From Colwellia hornerae (GTDB lineage: Bacteria > Pseudomonadota > Gammaproteobacteria > Enterobacterales > Alteromonadaceae), in contig NZ_VOLR01000006.1 of the NCBI RefSeq assembly GCF_007954355.1, forward strand, positions 124,001-188,000: 64,000 bases of DNA, read 5' to 3'. This document shows positions 16,617 to 26,101 of the stretch, in pieces. Position 1 is the first letter of the stretch. Each line of letters begins with the position of its first letter. Below the pieces are notes generated by a model. That model was given only the letters and a program-made list of their open reading frames with translations. It had not been told where the DNA came from and searched no databases. A program made the translations under genes and the position numbers.

Positions 16617-17774
16617 GATTAATGGCATAATATTTATGTTTTCAGCCGTATCTAACTGATATGCTTTTTTAAACGCGGGCCCTTGTGCATAGAATATTCC
16701 GTCCATATCTGTAGTGTCAAACTGGCTCCAGCCATGATTTCCTTTACTGGTTTTTCCGGTAAAACCTATTGACCAATCGTTATCGGTTAAACAAGCTATA
16801 TCACCGATACGACTTGATTTTGAGGCGTTAAATTTTGCTGGGATATCTTGGTATTGATAACATTTATAATGTGTAGCTTGTTGATTTAATTGTGTAACAG
16901 TTTGAGCTAAGGTGCGTGTAGACTTGCCCTCATCGTATATAAGGGTAATAGGGTTGCTTGCTAAAACTTTATATTCATCATTTAACCAATTAGGTAAATA
17001 TTCATAATTTTCAGCAGGATAGTCGGCCATACCATGATCAGAGACAATAATAATATTTACTTCAAAGTCTAACGCTCGTACTTTTTCAACCATTTCACCA
17101 ATGGTGCTATCCACACGGTTAATGGCGGCAACAAGTTCAGGTGAATCTTGACCAAAACCATGTCCTGCACTGTCTATATCATGAAAATAAGTTGTTATTA
17201 ATTGTGGCCGTTCGCCTGGAGGAAGCTGATACCAATTTAACACACCATCTATACGTTCTTGATGCGAGGCGTTGTGATTATATTTTTTAAAATGAGACGG
17301 GGAAATACCTGCAATAGCGGCTTCAGAGCTTGGCCAAAAATAGTTAGCAGTACGCATATTTTGTTCTTCAGCAATAATCCACAGGGGTTTACGTAAATAA
17401 AAGTCAGGATTGGTCACCGCTTCCGAGTCTCTTATGCTGTAGGTTTTATTTAAGTCTGGAGCATAGAAACGGTTAGCCACTATGCCATGATTTTCAGGAT
17501 ATGACCCGGTAACAATACTTAGGTGGTTAGGAAAGGTTTTTGTCGGAAAAGTAGGACGTAATGATGTTAAATGAGCAGACTCTTTAGCAAATTGAGACAA
17601 AAATTTCGGCTGATATTTATTAACATAATCCCATCTAAAACCGTCCAGTGAAATTAACAACACATAAGGTTTAGGATTAATCTTGGATACTATACCTGGT
17701 GAATTTTTTGATTCTAAACTGCATGCATTTAAGACAAATAATATGCCTATTATAAATAATTTATTCACTGTCAT
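16542..17774 (-). CDS. Nucleotide pyrophosphatase/phosphodiesterase-family lipoprotein
   Basis: 410 aa of the alkaline phosphatase superfamily, ectonucleotide phosphodiesterase (ENPP) type. Lipobox LNAC gives a lipidated C18. Metal and nucleophile residues are visible: D44 in LLISLDGFRWDY, T80 in FPTKTFPNH, the DIDSAGHGFG block near 200, SDHGM, and a late histidine in GNHGW. The family hydrolyses phosphodiester or pyrophosphate bonds of nucleotides or phospholipids outside the cytoplasm. All motifs are present, so it is likely active; the exact substrate cannot be read. Its 3' end has been duplicated downstream. Confidence 0.88.
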   Translation of the reverse strand: MTVNKLFIIGILFVLNACSLESKNSPGIVSKINPKPYVLLISLDGFRWDYVNKYQPKFLSQFAKESAHLTSLRPTFPTKTFPNHLSIVTGSYPENHGIVANRFYAPDLNKTYSIRDSEAVTNPDFYLRKPLWIIAEEQNMRTANYFWPSSEAAIAGISPSHFKKYNHNASHQERIDGVLNWYQLPPGERPQLITTYFHDIDSAGHGFGQDSPELVAAINRVDSTIGEMVEKVRALDFEVNIIIVSDHGMADYPAENYEYLPNWLNDEYKVLASNPITLIYDEGKSTRTLAQTVTQLNQQATHYKCYQYQDIPAKFNASKSSRIGDIACLTDNDWSIGFTGKTSKGNHGWSQFDTTDMDGIFYAQGPAFKKAYQLDTAENINIMPLIAEILGLEITTAIDGKLATMKPLLK

Positions 17775-17966
17775 TTCTCATCAATAATTGTCTGTTTAAC
17801 GACTTGCTAGCGTTGTTTTTTTAACTAAAATAAAATCATTCTTTGTTTATCTTAAAACGAGTATTCATTGCCTCAATACTTAGCGTAAATAAGGCAATAG
17901 CTTCAATTAAACATCCGCATAATATATTTTTTACTGATGCCTTTTATAATTTATCGCCCTATAAAA

Positions 17967-20270
17967 TTAGTAGAGCTTTACTCGATAAATACTATCCATT
18001 GATTGAAGGACTACAGATAATCTATCATCATTATCAACAAACCAATAGCTTGCAGCAGGAATAGGTGGCAGTGCTATAAGCTCAGCAAAAGTTGAGGCAT
18101 CATAAACAGCAAGATTGGTCACAATAATATTATGCGCTTCATTATGATAGCGGATATGTTCATTTTTTTTCGGAAAATAAATTTCTTCACCCGTAAATGT
18201 ATGCAGTATTTCAGAAGTGTCACTTATCTTAATGATGGTGTTTCTAGCAAGAATGTTTTCATTGACCGCATCAATGAAAATAGCCCGCTCTTGGCCGCCT
18301 GAATAATTGTAAGTATTGCGACTATCCTCTAGTGAAGTCGCAACGGCTTCAATTTCTAAAGGATCTAATGTTAAGGAAAACAATTCATAGCCACTGTCAT
18401 CTGTATCCGACACATATAATAATTGATTGCCGTTTAAAGGAGATTGAACAATGTTGTTGACGTTGGCTAAAGCGATGTCGGTAAGGACAAAGTCTGTTGT
18501 TGATAAGTTAAATTGCTCAAATGAATCATCATTTACAAATATAAGTTGATTAGCCGCGCATTTTATAACGCTATGTGCAGAGCCCGTTTGCTGATACGAC
18601 TCAATAAATGTCAGCGTTTTGTGGTCATATGAAAATATTTGGTAGCTATAATCGTCATAGTTTATACCCGTTAAAAATATACCTTCTTGATCAGCTGAAA
18701 AACAAATATTATCAAAAACAATATTTGTTTCCTCAGAAGCGTTGATTAAGTGACCTGTTTCAAGGTCAAAGACTTTTATTACGGTGTTAAAATCATTGAT
18801 TGCAATAAGGTGGTTGTACACAGATGAGTATCGAACCTGCTCTACGGTATGATCTAATGTAACTGCCTGACCGACAATGCCAACGATTTGTTTAACTGAG
18901 TGTCCACCTGAACTTTGTTCAACATATTTTTCACTGGTTTTCAGTTTATAGTTTCCATCGTAATAAATATCATAGAAACCTTTAGATTCATTGGTATCGA
19001 AAGAAAGGATAATGTTGTTTTCGGTCGCTAAAATACTAGGTTGGTAAAAGGAATTAGATACCGAGATAGTTGAAACTTGTATCGGAGTATTTGAATAACC
19101 ACTATCAATAGATACTTTTTTATTAAATTTTATAATGACCTTTTCAACGGGATCATTTTCAAGTGTTTCTTTAGTAATTGAAATAGCCTTGAACGGTGTT
19201 AATTCTTGGATAAAAGCAAGTGCTTGGGCATTATCGTGTAAATTAAATAAGGCGGATGAAGTCCATTCTACCGTTTCTGCTTCACCTATAAGTTCTTTGT
19301 TAAGGTGCAATTGCATATATTTATTTGTGATTAATGTCAGTAATATTTCTTCATTTTGAGCGTTGGTCAGTGCAAAGGTTCCAGCAGGTGATTGTGGTGC
19401 GTAACCTTTACCTGAATATGGCGAGGTAACTGTAGAGGTTAAAGTGGTCTCAAAGGCAAATAGTTCACTCGTTATTGTACTGGTAATATCGACTTTGTAA
19501 TGCGGATATTTATTACTCTTTGGCGCGTTAATATGTTGATTAATCGTTGTTTGCCTCATAGAGTCAGTAACGACCATTAAATCCTCAGTTGTAACTTTAA
19601 AGTCGATTGCTTTTATATCCAGTTTTCTGTTTTTACTTTGATAATTTACAACAAGATCCCCGCTTAAGTCTTCAGTATTTGCGCTCCACGTTTGGTTACT
19701 TGTCAGTAAAAGCTCGAACATTAACTCTAATGAAAGTGAAGGCTCTTCTACCGTAGAGATGATAAAGCGCGTAGAGGAAACTTTTGCACTTAAGCCCTTA
19801 ATAAGAAAACTATCCGAGTAAGGACTTTCGCTGTTATCAAGTTGAATATCCTGCTGGGTAATATTAACTAAGGCAGTCACTGTCGTGGTTGAATTTTCTC
19901 TATCAATAATATCGGTTTGGTAACTACAGTTTGTAAAGACTAATTGGTAGCTACTTTCTGTATCGTCAATAATTTTTTCAACGCTACCTGTACTATTACA
20001 GTCTCTAATTAGGATGTTTTCAGGTGCATGATGAAACCAAATAATTTCCTGTTCAATAATGTCTGCGGCATCAATACTCGCTTCGGTTAACACCGTACTC
20101 CAGATAGCAATATCACCCGCATTATCTTCTGTGAAAATAGCGTCAACAACCGGTAGTGTTGGTATAATAGGCTGCGGTGTCGTTATTTTTTCTGAGCCTT
20201 CGCCACCGCCACATGAGGCTAAAAGAGCAAGTGATATTAAGCTCGCTAAAAGATAAGCAGTCTTATTCAT
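17967..20270 (-). CDS. Large lipoprotein with propeller-like C-terminus, function unknown
   Basis: 767 aa. Signal peptide with lipobox LLASC (C20), followed by a GGGEGS linker common in exported lipoproteins of this group. The N-terminal two thirds is beta-rich with many Thr/Ser/Asn and no family I recognise. The last 300 residues contain repeated strand pairs such as VIKVFDLETGHLI, QIFSYDHKTLTFIES and ELFSLTLDPLEIEA, like YVTN/WD40-type propellers. It is probably surface or periplasmic. The order suggests independent expression; the phosphodiesterase gene lies about 190 bp downstream on the same strand. Confidence 0.65.
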   Translation of the reverse strand: MNKTAYLLASLISLALLASCGGGEGSEKITTPQPIIPTLPVVDAIFTEDNAGDIAIWSTVLTEASIDAADIIEQEIIWFHHAPENILIRDCNSTGSVEKIIDDTESSYQLVFTNCSYQTDIIDRENSTTTVTALVNITQQDIQLDNSESPYSDSFLIKGLSAKVSSTRFIISTVEEPSLSLELMFELLLTSNQTWSANTEDLSGDLVVNYQSKNRKLDIKAIDFKVTTEDLMVVTDSMRQTTINQHINAPKSNKYPHYKVDITSTITSELFAFETTLTSTVTSPYSGKGYAPQSPAGTFALTNAQNEEILLTLITNKYMQLHLNKELIGEAETVEWTSSALFNLHDNAQALAFIQELTPFKAISITKETLENDPVEKVIIKFNKKVSIDSGYSNTPIQVSTISVSNSFYQPSILATENNIILSFDTNESKGFYDIYYDGNYKLKTSEKYVEQSSGGHSVKQIVGIVGQAVTLDHTVEQVRYSSVYNHLIAINDFNTVIKVFDLETGHLINASEETNIVFDNICFSADQEGIFLTGINYDDYSYQIFSYDHKTLTFIESYQQTGSAHSVIKCAANQLIFVNDDSFEQFNLSTTDFVLTDIALANVNNIVQSPLNGNQLLYVSDTDDSGYELFSLTLDPLEIEAVATSLEDSRNTYNYSGGQERAIFIDAVNENILARNTIIKISDTSEILHTFTGEEIYFPKKNEHIRYHNEAHNIIVTNLAVYDASTFAELIALPPIPAASYWFVDNDDRLSVVLQSMDSIYRVKLY

Positions 20271-20797
20271 TCAAAAACATCCATTTGTTATAATTGATCC
20301 TAAATAGGCGAGACATTTATACCTAAAGATCAATATATTTACAATTGAAATGTCTATTCAATACTGAGGTAAATCAATAACCAAATTGAATTTTTCAGAG
20401 CTTTTCCATAGGTTAAGTAATACAGAGAATTCTTCTATTTCACAGATAGAGGCGGTTGAACTGAGTATTTTTTCAGAGAGGGTATTCATTCGATCAAATT
20501 CATTGACATTCATCATTAACATTCCTTGTTATATGTCAATGGATTATGACTTAAATAACAAAAAAGGTATAGCTTTTAGTGAGTTAGTTTATGAACTTTT
20601 AATGACAAGCGTTACTGATAACACTGATTAATGCACTATTTTTGCCGAGTATCTCTTCTAGGCCTTCCTGAGCAGGTTAATGTGCCCGACATACACACTT
20701 TAGTAAAATATAAAGATTAATGCTGCAATGCTATAGCCGACAAATATTTATTGATGAGAGAGTTTAAGTCATCTTACTTAAATTAATTAATTTTATA
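20271..20797. other. Intergenic region, nothing firm
   Basis: 527 bp between two minus-strand genes. An 81-codon frame at 20386-20631 starts with TTG and has no convincing ribosome site. It probably contains the lipoprotein promoter and the end of the crotonase transcript's upstream neighbour region. Confidence 0.4.
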
Positions 20798-21598
20798 TCA
20801 CTTTTTCAGTTTTCGTTTTAGCTCATCCATTGTCAACATTGCTTGTGGAGACTGCAGTAATTCGGCGTTTAACTCGGCAACTGCGCTTAGGCCATTAGCC
20901 ACAATAGTATCGCTATTTACATTTAAACTGCGCTTTGTCGCTTTTACCGCATAATTAGGTAATAAAGCAATGCAGTTGGCTAAACTAAAAGCAGCTTTCA
21001 TTAAACGTTTACGTGTTAAATAAGTATCATTAATCATGCCCCATTTTTTTGCCTGGCGTGCGGAGAAAATAGCCGAAGTGTATGCTAGCTCTCGTAGTCG
21101 GCCATCGGGTAAATTAAAATGCAAGCGTTGTAATGTTCCCATATCTGCAGGTATACCTAATTGCGTTTCCAAGATACTAAAGTAAGAGCGCATCGACGCT
21201 AAACGAATATCACATGCCGAAATTAAATCAACCGCACCGCCAATACATACACCATGGATCGCTGCAATTGTAGGAATAGAACAATCAACAATCGCTGAAA
21301 AGGCTTGCTGCATATTAATGATTTCAGACCTCAAGTGCACTGTTTTATCATTTTGGCAATCTTGTGTTGACGCCATAACTTGTAATAAAAAGTTGATATC
21401 GGCGCCCGATGAAAATTGTTTCCCCTTGCCACTCAATACCACGACATGAATATCTTTTTGGTTATTTATCCAGCGGTAAGCTTCGCCAATTTCAAACCAC
21501 ATTTTTTTATTCATCGCGTTCGCCTTATTCGGGCGTGCAAGTTGTAAATGCAAAAGATGATTTTGGAGCGTTAAATCTAAATATTCAAATTCAGGCAT
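20798..21598 (-). CDS. Crotonase-family protein, dienoyl-CoA isomerase-like
   Basis: 266 aa, full crotonase fold. Oxyanion segments SSGADINFL (about 63-71) and HGVCIGGAVDL (about 115-125). The acidic triad of delta(3,5)-delta(2,4)-dienoyl-CoA isomerase (ECH1) is matched: D124 in GGAVDL, E144 in ILETQLG and D152 in PADMGTLQRL. ECH1 moves double bonds during beta-oxidation of unsaturated fatty acids with odd-position bonds. It stands alone, divergent from zur. The general enoyl-CoA hydratase label is the safe alternative. Confidence 0.8.
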   Translation of the reverse strand: MPEFEYLDLTLQNHLLHLQLARPNKANAMNKKMWFEIGEAYRWINNQKDIHVVVLSGKGKQFSSGADINFLLQVMASTQDCQNDKTVHLRSEIINMQQAFSAIVDCSIPTIAAIHGVCIGGAVDLISACDIRLASMRSYFSILETQLGIPADMGTLQRLHFNLPDGRLRELAYTSAIFSARQAKKWGMINDTYLTRKRLMKAAFSLANCIALLPNYAVKATKRSLNVNSDTIVANGLSAVAELNAELLQSPQAMLTMDELKRKLKK

Positions 21599-21882
21599 GT
21601 TAAGTCGACACTTAAAATTTATTATTATCGATTAAAGATGACACGTAGGTATCGAAGAAGACAAGATAAATTTACTAAACCATTAAAGTCAATTTATCTT
21701 AGTACTTAGGTGTAATTCAACGATCAAGTATTACATTCCATCTTTCGTAAACGTTGAGAGTGCCAACAACACGCTTTTAATTTAAAGGCTTAAGTAATTA
21801 ACTTTTCAAGCATATTACATCATCAAAATCTCTGTGTTAAACTGCTAAAAAATCAACTAATCATGCAAGTACCTAACTCATA

Positions 21883-22317
21883 ATGAATGCAGAAGAATTA
21901 TTAATACAAGCAAAAGAGTCTTGCAAGAAGCGTGGTGCACGATTTACCTTGGCTCGCGAACAAGTATTTACACTGTTAACAGGACATAGCGGTGCTATTG
22001 GCGCTTACGATCTGCTTGATGAACTAAAACTGATTGACCCCGCAGCTAAGCCAGCAACTATCTATCGTGCTTTAGATTTTCTTGGCAAACAGGGCTTTGT
22101 TCATAAGATTGAGTCTATAAATGCCTTTGTGATGTGTCATCATTTCAGTGAGTGTAATCATCCCGTGCAACTACTCATTTGTGACCGTTGCGGACATGTT
22201 GAAGAAATTCAATCTTCTAATTTAGACTTGGCTTTGCGCTCGATGGCAGATGCAACCGGCTTTACTATTAGCCATCAAATTGTTGAAGCGCATGGTGCTT
22301 GTCAAAGCTGCAGTTAA
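21883..22317 (+). CDS. zur: Zinc uptake regulator Zur (Fur family)
   Basis: 144 aa. Closest to Zur rather than Fur: AYDLLDELK, PATIYRALDFLGKQGFVHKIES, CHHFSECNH, LICDRCGHVEE, and the ending EAHGACQSC. The CDRCG and CQSC pairs form the structural zinc site. Zur represses zinc-import genes when zinc is sufficient. The winged helix spans about residues 20-85. The C-terminal tail is shorter than in E. coli Zur. No znuABC genes are in the window, so its targets lie elsewhere. Confidence 0.9.
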   Translation: MNAEELLIQAKESCKKRGARFTLAREQVFTLLTGHSGAIGAYDLLDELKLIDPAAKPATIYRALDFLGKQGFVHKIESINAFVMCHHFSECNHPVQLLICDRCGHVEEIQSSNLDLALRSMADATGFTISHQIVEAHGACQSCS

Positions 22318-22482
22318 CCACTTTTTTGTTAAGTAGTAGATAATAACTTTAACACCCCCATTAAACTCATATTTAGAGCTATTGGTCGCATAAGAAGCAC
22401 CCTCCCCCTTAACTCAGTGAACTTACTTATGCTATAAGTACACGGTTAAACATGCATATATTATAAAATATTCAGGAAGCCT

Positions 22483-24834
22483 ATGAAATATTCAATCAAG
22501 TCAGCGTTAATTTGCTTATTTGTTGTTGCCAGTGGTAGCGCAATAGCAAAAAATACTATTAGTAGCGATAAATTTCGTCAGTTAGAAGAATCTTTACCGA
22601 CACCCAACACTTACAGAACTGCATCAGGCGCACCAGGTCACCAGTATTGGCAACAACAAGTTGATTATAAAATTAATATTCAACTTGATGATAAAACGCA
22701 AACCTTAACGGGTAGCGAAACGATGAGCTACACTAACAATTCACCTGATACCTTACGTTACTTGTGGATACAGCTTGATCAAAATCGCTTAAAACGTGAC
22801 TCTGACAATCGCTTAACAGCGACGGCTCCTAGTAAGAAAATAACCTACAAAGGATTGCGTGGCGCCATCGAGTCGACTGAATTTGACGGCGGCAATACAA
22901 TTACTGCTGTTACAGCATCAAACGGAAGCGCACTTAACTATGTAATTAACGGCACTATGATGCGCGTTAACTTACCTAAGGCATTAAAATCCGGCGATGA
23001 TGTTGAATTAAATATTAAGTGGAACTACAAGCTTCATGAACAAAAAGTGTTAGGTGGCCGTTCGGGTTATGAATACTTTAAAGAAGACGATAACTATTTA
23101 TATGAACTTGCTGGCTGGTTTCCTCGTGCAGCAGCATACTATGACGTTATGGGCTGGCAAAATAAGCAGTTTTTAGGTAACGGCGAATTCACTTTAGAAT
23201 TTGGTGATTACGACGTTAAAATCACCGTACCTGCAGACCACATTGTTGCTGCGACAGGTGAGTTGCAAAATGAAAGTAAGGTCTTAACAAAAACACAGCG
23301 TAAACGCTTAGAGAAAGCTAAAAAAGCCAAAAAACCGGTACTTATCGTTACTGTTGATGAAGCGCTTGAAAACGAGAAGTCTCGCTCAACAAAAACGAAA
23401 ACCTGGCATTTTAAAGCTAAAAATGTTCGTGATTTTGCTTTCGCATCAAGCCGTAAATTTATTTGGGACGCTCAAGGATATAAAGAAGGCGGTACCGATA
23501 CCATGGCGATGTCTTTTTACCCTAATGAAGGTAATCCATTATGGGAAAAGTACTCAACTGAAGCTATTATCCATACTATGCAACAGTATAATAAATATAC
23601 CTTTGCTTACCCATACCCAGTGTCTATTTCAGTCAATGGACCGGTTGGTGGCATGGAATATCCGATGATCACTTTTAATGGTCCTCGCCCAACGCTTGAC
23701 AAAGAAACGGGTGAAAAAACCTATTCTCGTGGTACTAAATACGGCTTAGTTGGAGTAATTATTCACGAAGTGGGTCATAACTACTTTCCAATGATCGTTA
23801 ACTCTGATGAACGTCAATGGACTTGGATGGATGAAGGCTTAAACACTTTCCTACAGTTTTTAGCACAGCAAGCCTGGGAAGAAGGTTATCCTTCACGCCG
23901 TGGTCATGCTGCAGATATTACCAATTACATGAAAAGTACTAACCAGGTACCTATTATGACCAACTCTGAATCAATTCTTCAATTTGGTAATAATGCCTAC
24001 GGTAAGCCAGCAACAGCATTAAATATTTTACGTGAAACAGTTATGGGCCGCGAATTATTTGATTTTGCCTTTAAGGAATATGCACAACGTTGGATGTTTA
24101 AACGCCCAACACCTTCAGACTTTTTCCGCACGATGGAAGATGCCTCAGCCGTTGATTTAGATTGGTTCTGGCGTGGTTGGTTCTACACCACAGATCATGT
24201 TGATATCGCTTTAGGTAATATTCATTTATACCGTCCTAATAGCCAAAACCCTGATACAGAAGCGGCTTGGAATCGTGCCTTAGAAAGTGAAAAACCAACC
24301 TTTATTAGTGATCTTCGTGATAAAGGTCACTGGCTTAGAACAACTGACAAGCCTGAGTTGTTAGATTTTTACAACGAACATGATAAATTTACCGCAACCA
24401 ATAAAGCACGTAATACCTACAACAGCGCCAATAAAAAGTTAGAGCAATGGCAAAAAGATCTCCTTGTTGATGAAAGAAATTTCTACATCGTTGATTTTGA
24501 AAATAAAGGTGGCTTAGTCATGCCTATTATTGTGCAATTAACTTTTGCAGATAAAACAACAGAACAAGTCACTATTCCTGCAGAAATCTGGCGTAAAAAT
24601 AGCAACAATGTTTCTAAATTATTTATTACCGATAAAGAAATTACCGCTATCGCTATTGATCCAAACTGGGAAACAGCTGATGTAGATGTTAACAATAACT
24701 ACTGGCCAGCACGTCCTATTAAGTCAAGTTTTGAGTTATACAAACGTAAGAAAAAAGACATGATGCGCGACTATAATGTAAAATTAAAGTCGGCTGATGA
24801 CGAAAAAGATGACAAGGAAGAAGAAGATAAATAA
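22483..24834 (+). CDS. Exported M1-family metallopeptidase
   Basis: 783 aa with signal peptide (IKSALICLFVVASGSAIA). Gluzincin motif: H428-E429-V-G-H432 in IIHEVGHNYFP, with the third zinc ligand E451 in WTWMDEGLNTF. The substrate-recognition stretch is GPVGGMEYP rather than the classical GAMEN, as in the M1 subgroup of marine bacteria. The final 25 residues are very rich in Lys/Asp/Glu. It is probably a periplasmic aminopeptidase acting on peptides. Its stop overlaps the next start (TAATG), so the DUF6702 gene is coupled to it. Confidence 0.92.
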   Translation: MKYSIKSALICLFVVASGSAIAKNTISSDKFRQLEESLPTPNTYRTASGAPGHQYWQQQVDYKINIQLDDKTQTLTGSETMSYTNNSPDTLRYLWIQLDQNRLKRDSDNRLTATAPSKKITYKGLRGAIESTEFDGGNTITAVTASNGSALNYVINGTMMRVNLPKALKSGDDVELNIKWNYKLHEQKVLGGRSGYEYFKEDDNYLYELAGWFPRAAAYYDVMGWQNKQFLGNGEFTLEFGDYDVKITVPADHIVAATGELQNESKVLTKTQRKRLEKAKKAKKPVLIVTVDEALENEKSRSTKTKTWHFKAKNVRDFAFASSRKFIWDAQGYKEGGTDTMAMSFYPNEGNPLWEKYSTEAIIHTMQQYNKYTFAYPYPVSISVNGPVGGMEYPMITFNGPRPTLDKETGEKTYSRGTKYGLVGVIIHEVGHNYFPMIVNSDERQWTWMDEGLNTFLQFLAQQAWEEGYPSRRGHAADITNYMKSTNQVPIMTNSESILQFGNNAYGKPATALNILRETVMGRELFDFAFKEYAQRWMFKRPTPSDFFRTMEDASAVDLDWFWRGWFYTTDHVDIALGNIHLYRPNSQNPDTEAAWNRALESEKPTFISDLRDKGHWLRTTDKPELLDFYNEHDKFTATNKARNTYNSANKKLEQWQKDLLVDERNFYIVDFENKGGLVMPIIVQLTFADKTTEQVTIPAEIWRKNSNNVSKLFITDKEITAIAIDPNWETADVDVNNNYWPARPIKSSFELYKRKKKDMMRDYNVKLKSADDEKDDKEEEDK

Positions 24835-25349
24835 TGATGAAAGTGTCATTATTTAAAAGCTTTATTTTTTGTTTATTGTGTGGGGTTGCACTTTCTAGTG
24901 CAGCTCACCGCTACTTTTTTGGATTAACTGATTTATCAGTTAATCCAAGAACCAACAGCATAGAAATTATTCATCAGTTCACCGCTCACGATATTGATAA
25001 TGCCATTGCTGAACAGCAACAAATACACTTTTCAGCTGAGCATCCTCAATACGAAAAGTTCATTCAAAACTATGTTGAAGCACATTTTCAACTTATTGAT
25101 GTTCAAGAGAATAAAAAACAGCCCATCAAGCTCAATTGGATCGGTTTAGAAGTTGCTAAAGGTAATGTTTATATTTACCAAGAAGCTAATTTTGAAAACT
25201 TTTTATCCGGATTAGTGGTAAAAAATGATTTACTCATCGATACTTACCCTAAACAAGTAAATACTGTAAATTACAAAGACAAAAAAATTATAGGCAGCTT
25301 AACTTTTTCGAAATTAGTTAAAATTGCGATAATAAAAAACAATAACTAG
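24834..25349 (+). CDS. DUF6702-family periplasmic protein
   Basis: 171 aa with a signal peptide ending near AAH. It resembles the DUF6702 family, small exported proteins often encoded right after an M1 peptidase: AHRYFFGLTDLSVNPRTNSIEI and a later beta-rich domain. Function unknown; the translational overlap with the peptidase suggests a partner or assembly role. Two consecutive Met codons (24834 and 24837) could both serve as start. Confidence 0.72.
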   Translation: MMKVSLFKSFIFCLLCGVALSSAAHRYFFGLTDLSVNPRTNSIEIIHQFTAHDIDNAIAEQQQIHFSAEHPQYEKFIQNYVEAHFQLIDVQENKKQPIKLNWIGLEVAKGNVYIYQEANFENFLSGLVVKNDLLIDTYPKQVNTVNYKDKKIIGSLTFSKLVKIAIIKNNN

Positions 25350-25424
25350 TAGGAACGATTTACATTTGCTAAATTAACATGCAAAATAAATTTACTAGTA
25401 TAACTAAGCCCTTGGGAAACATTC

Positions 25425-25889
25425 ATGAATGTAGAGTTTATTAACCCTTTTTTATCTTCAATGCTCAATGTAATGTCTACTATGGCACAAATGGAATTAG
25501 TACCAGAAAAACCTCGTTTGAAAAAAAATGAAGTTGCTATGGGCGATGTTTCTGGTTTAATTGGCATGGTGAGTGCTCAAACTAAAGGCTCGCTATCGAT
25601 TACTTTTGAAGGAAAGTTAGCGCTTGCTACCATGAAGAAAATGGTTGGTGAAGGTCCTGACGAAGTCAATGAAGAAATTACCGATTTAGTCGGTGAAATC
25701 ACCAATATGGTCACGGGTGGCGCTAAGCGTATGCTCAGTGAAAAAGGCTTTGAATTTGACATGGCAACCCCTATGGTTGTTTCTGGTCAAAACCATACGA
25801 TTCATCACAAAGCTGATGGTCCTATTATCATCATTCCGTTAAATTCCGAATTTGGTAAAGCGTTTATTGAGTTCAGTTTTGATAAATAG
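25425..25889 (+). CDS. cheX: CheX-family protein
   Basis: 154 aa. CheX/CheC-type fold with the phosphatase signature E91-x-x-N94 in LVGEITNMVTGGAKRML. CheX removes phosphate from CheY-P in chemotaxis signalling; orphan CheX-like proteins also act on other response regulators. No other che genes are adjacent; a chemoreceptor is 11 kb away. Transcribed alone with a strong terminator after it. Confidence 0.88.
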   Translation: MNVEFINPFLSSMLNVMSTMAQMELVPEKPRLKKNEVAMGDVSGLIGMVSAQTKGSLSITFEGKLALATMKKMVGEGPDEVNEEITDLVGEITNMVTGGAKRMLSEKGFEFDMATPMVVSGQNHTIHHKADGPIIIIPLNSEFGKAFIEFSFDK

Positions 25890-25928
25890 TGAACTGAACA
25901 ATTTATAATCGCTTTTAATCAAATACCA

Positions 25929-25960
25929 AAACCTCGTTTAGCAATAACCGAGGTTTTTTA
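25929..25960 (+). terminator. Intrinsic terminator after cheX
   Basis: AAACCTCG (25929-25936) pairs with CGAGGTTT (25949-25956), followed by T residues; 12-nt loop. Confidence 0.88.
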
Positions 25961-26101
25961 TTATTTACGCTATATTTAATTTATTCGCTCAATAACCACT
26001 GACGATTAACCGAATGCGAGTAGGTATTATGTGTGCTATTGAATGGCCGCTGACAACTTTACTGAGAAGTTGGCCGAGTGTTCAGTATGTAAAAAAGACC
26101 T

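Noticed and set aside
16423-16659. 78-codon plus-strand ORF with an internal repeat
   Set aside because: Its duplication is the 89-bp DNA repeat, antisense to the phosphodiesterase gene.
20386-20631. 81-codon ORF with TTG start
   Set aside because: GAGGT is too far upstream to serve the TTG, and no similarity was recognised; kept only as a remark in the intergenic entry.
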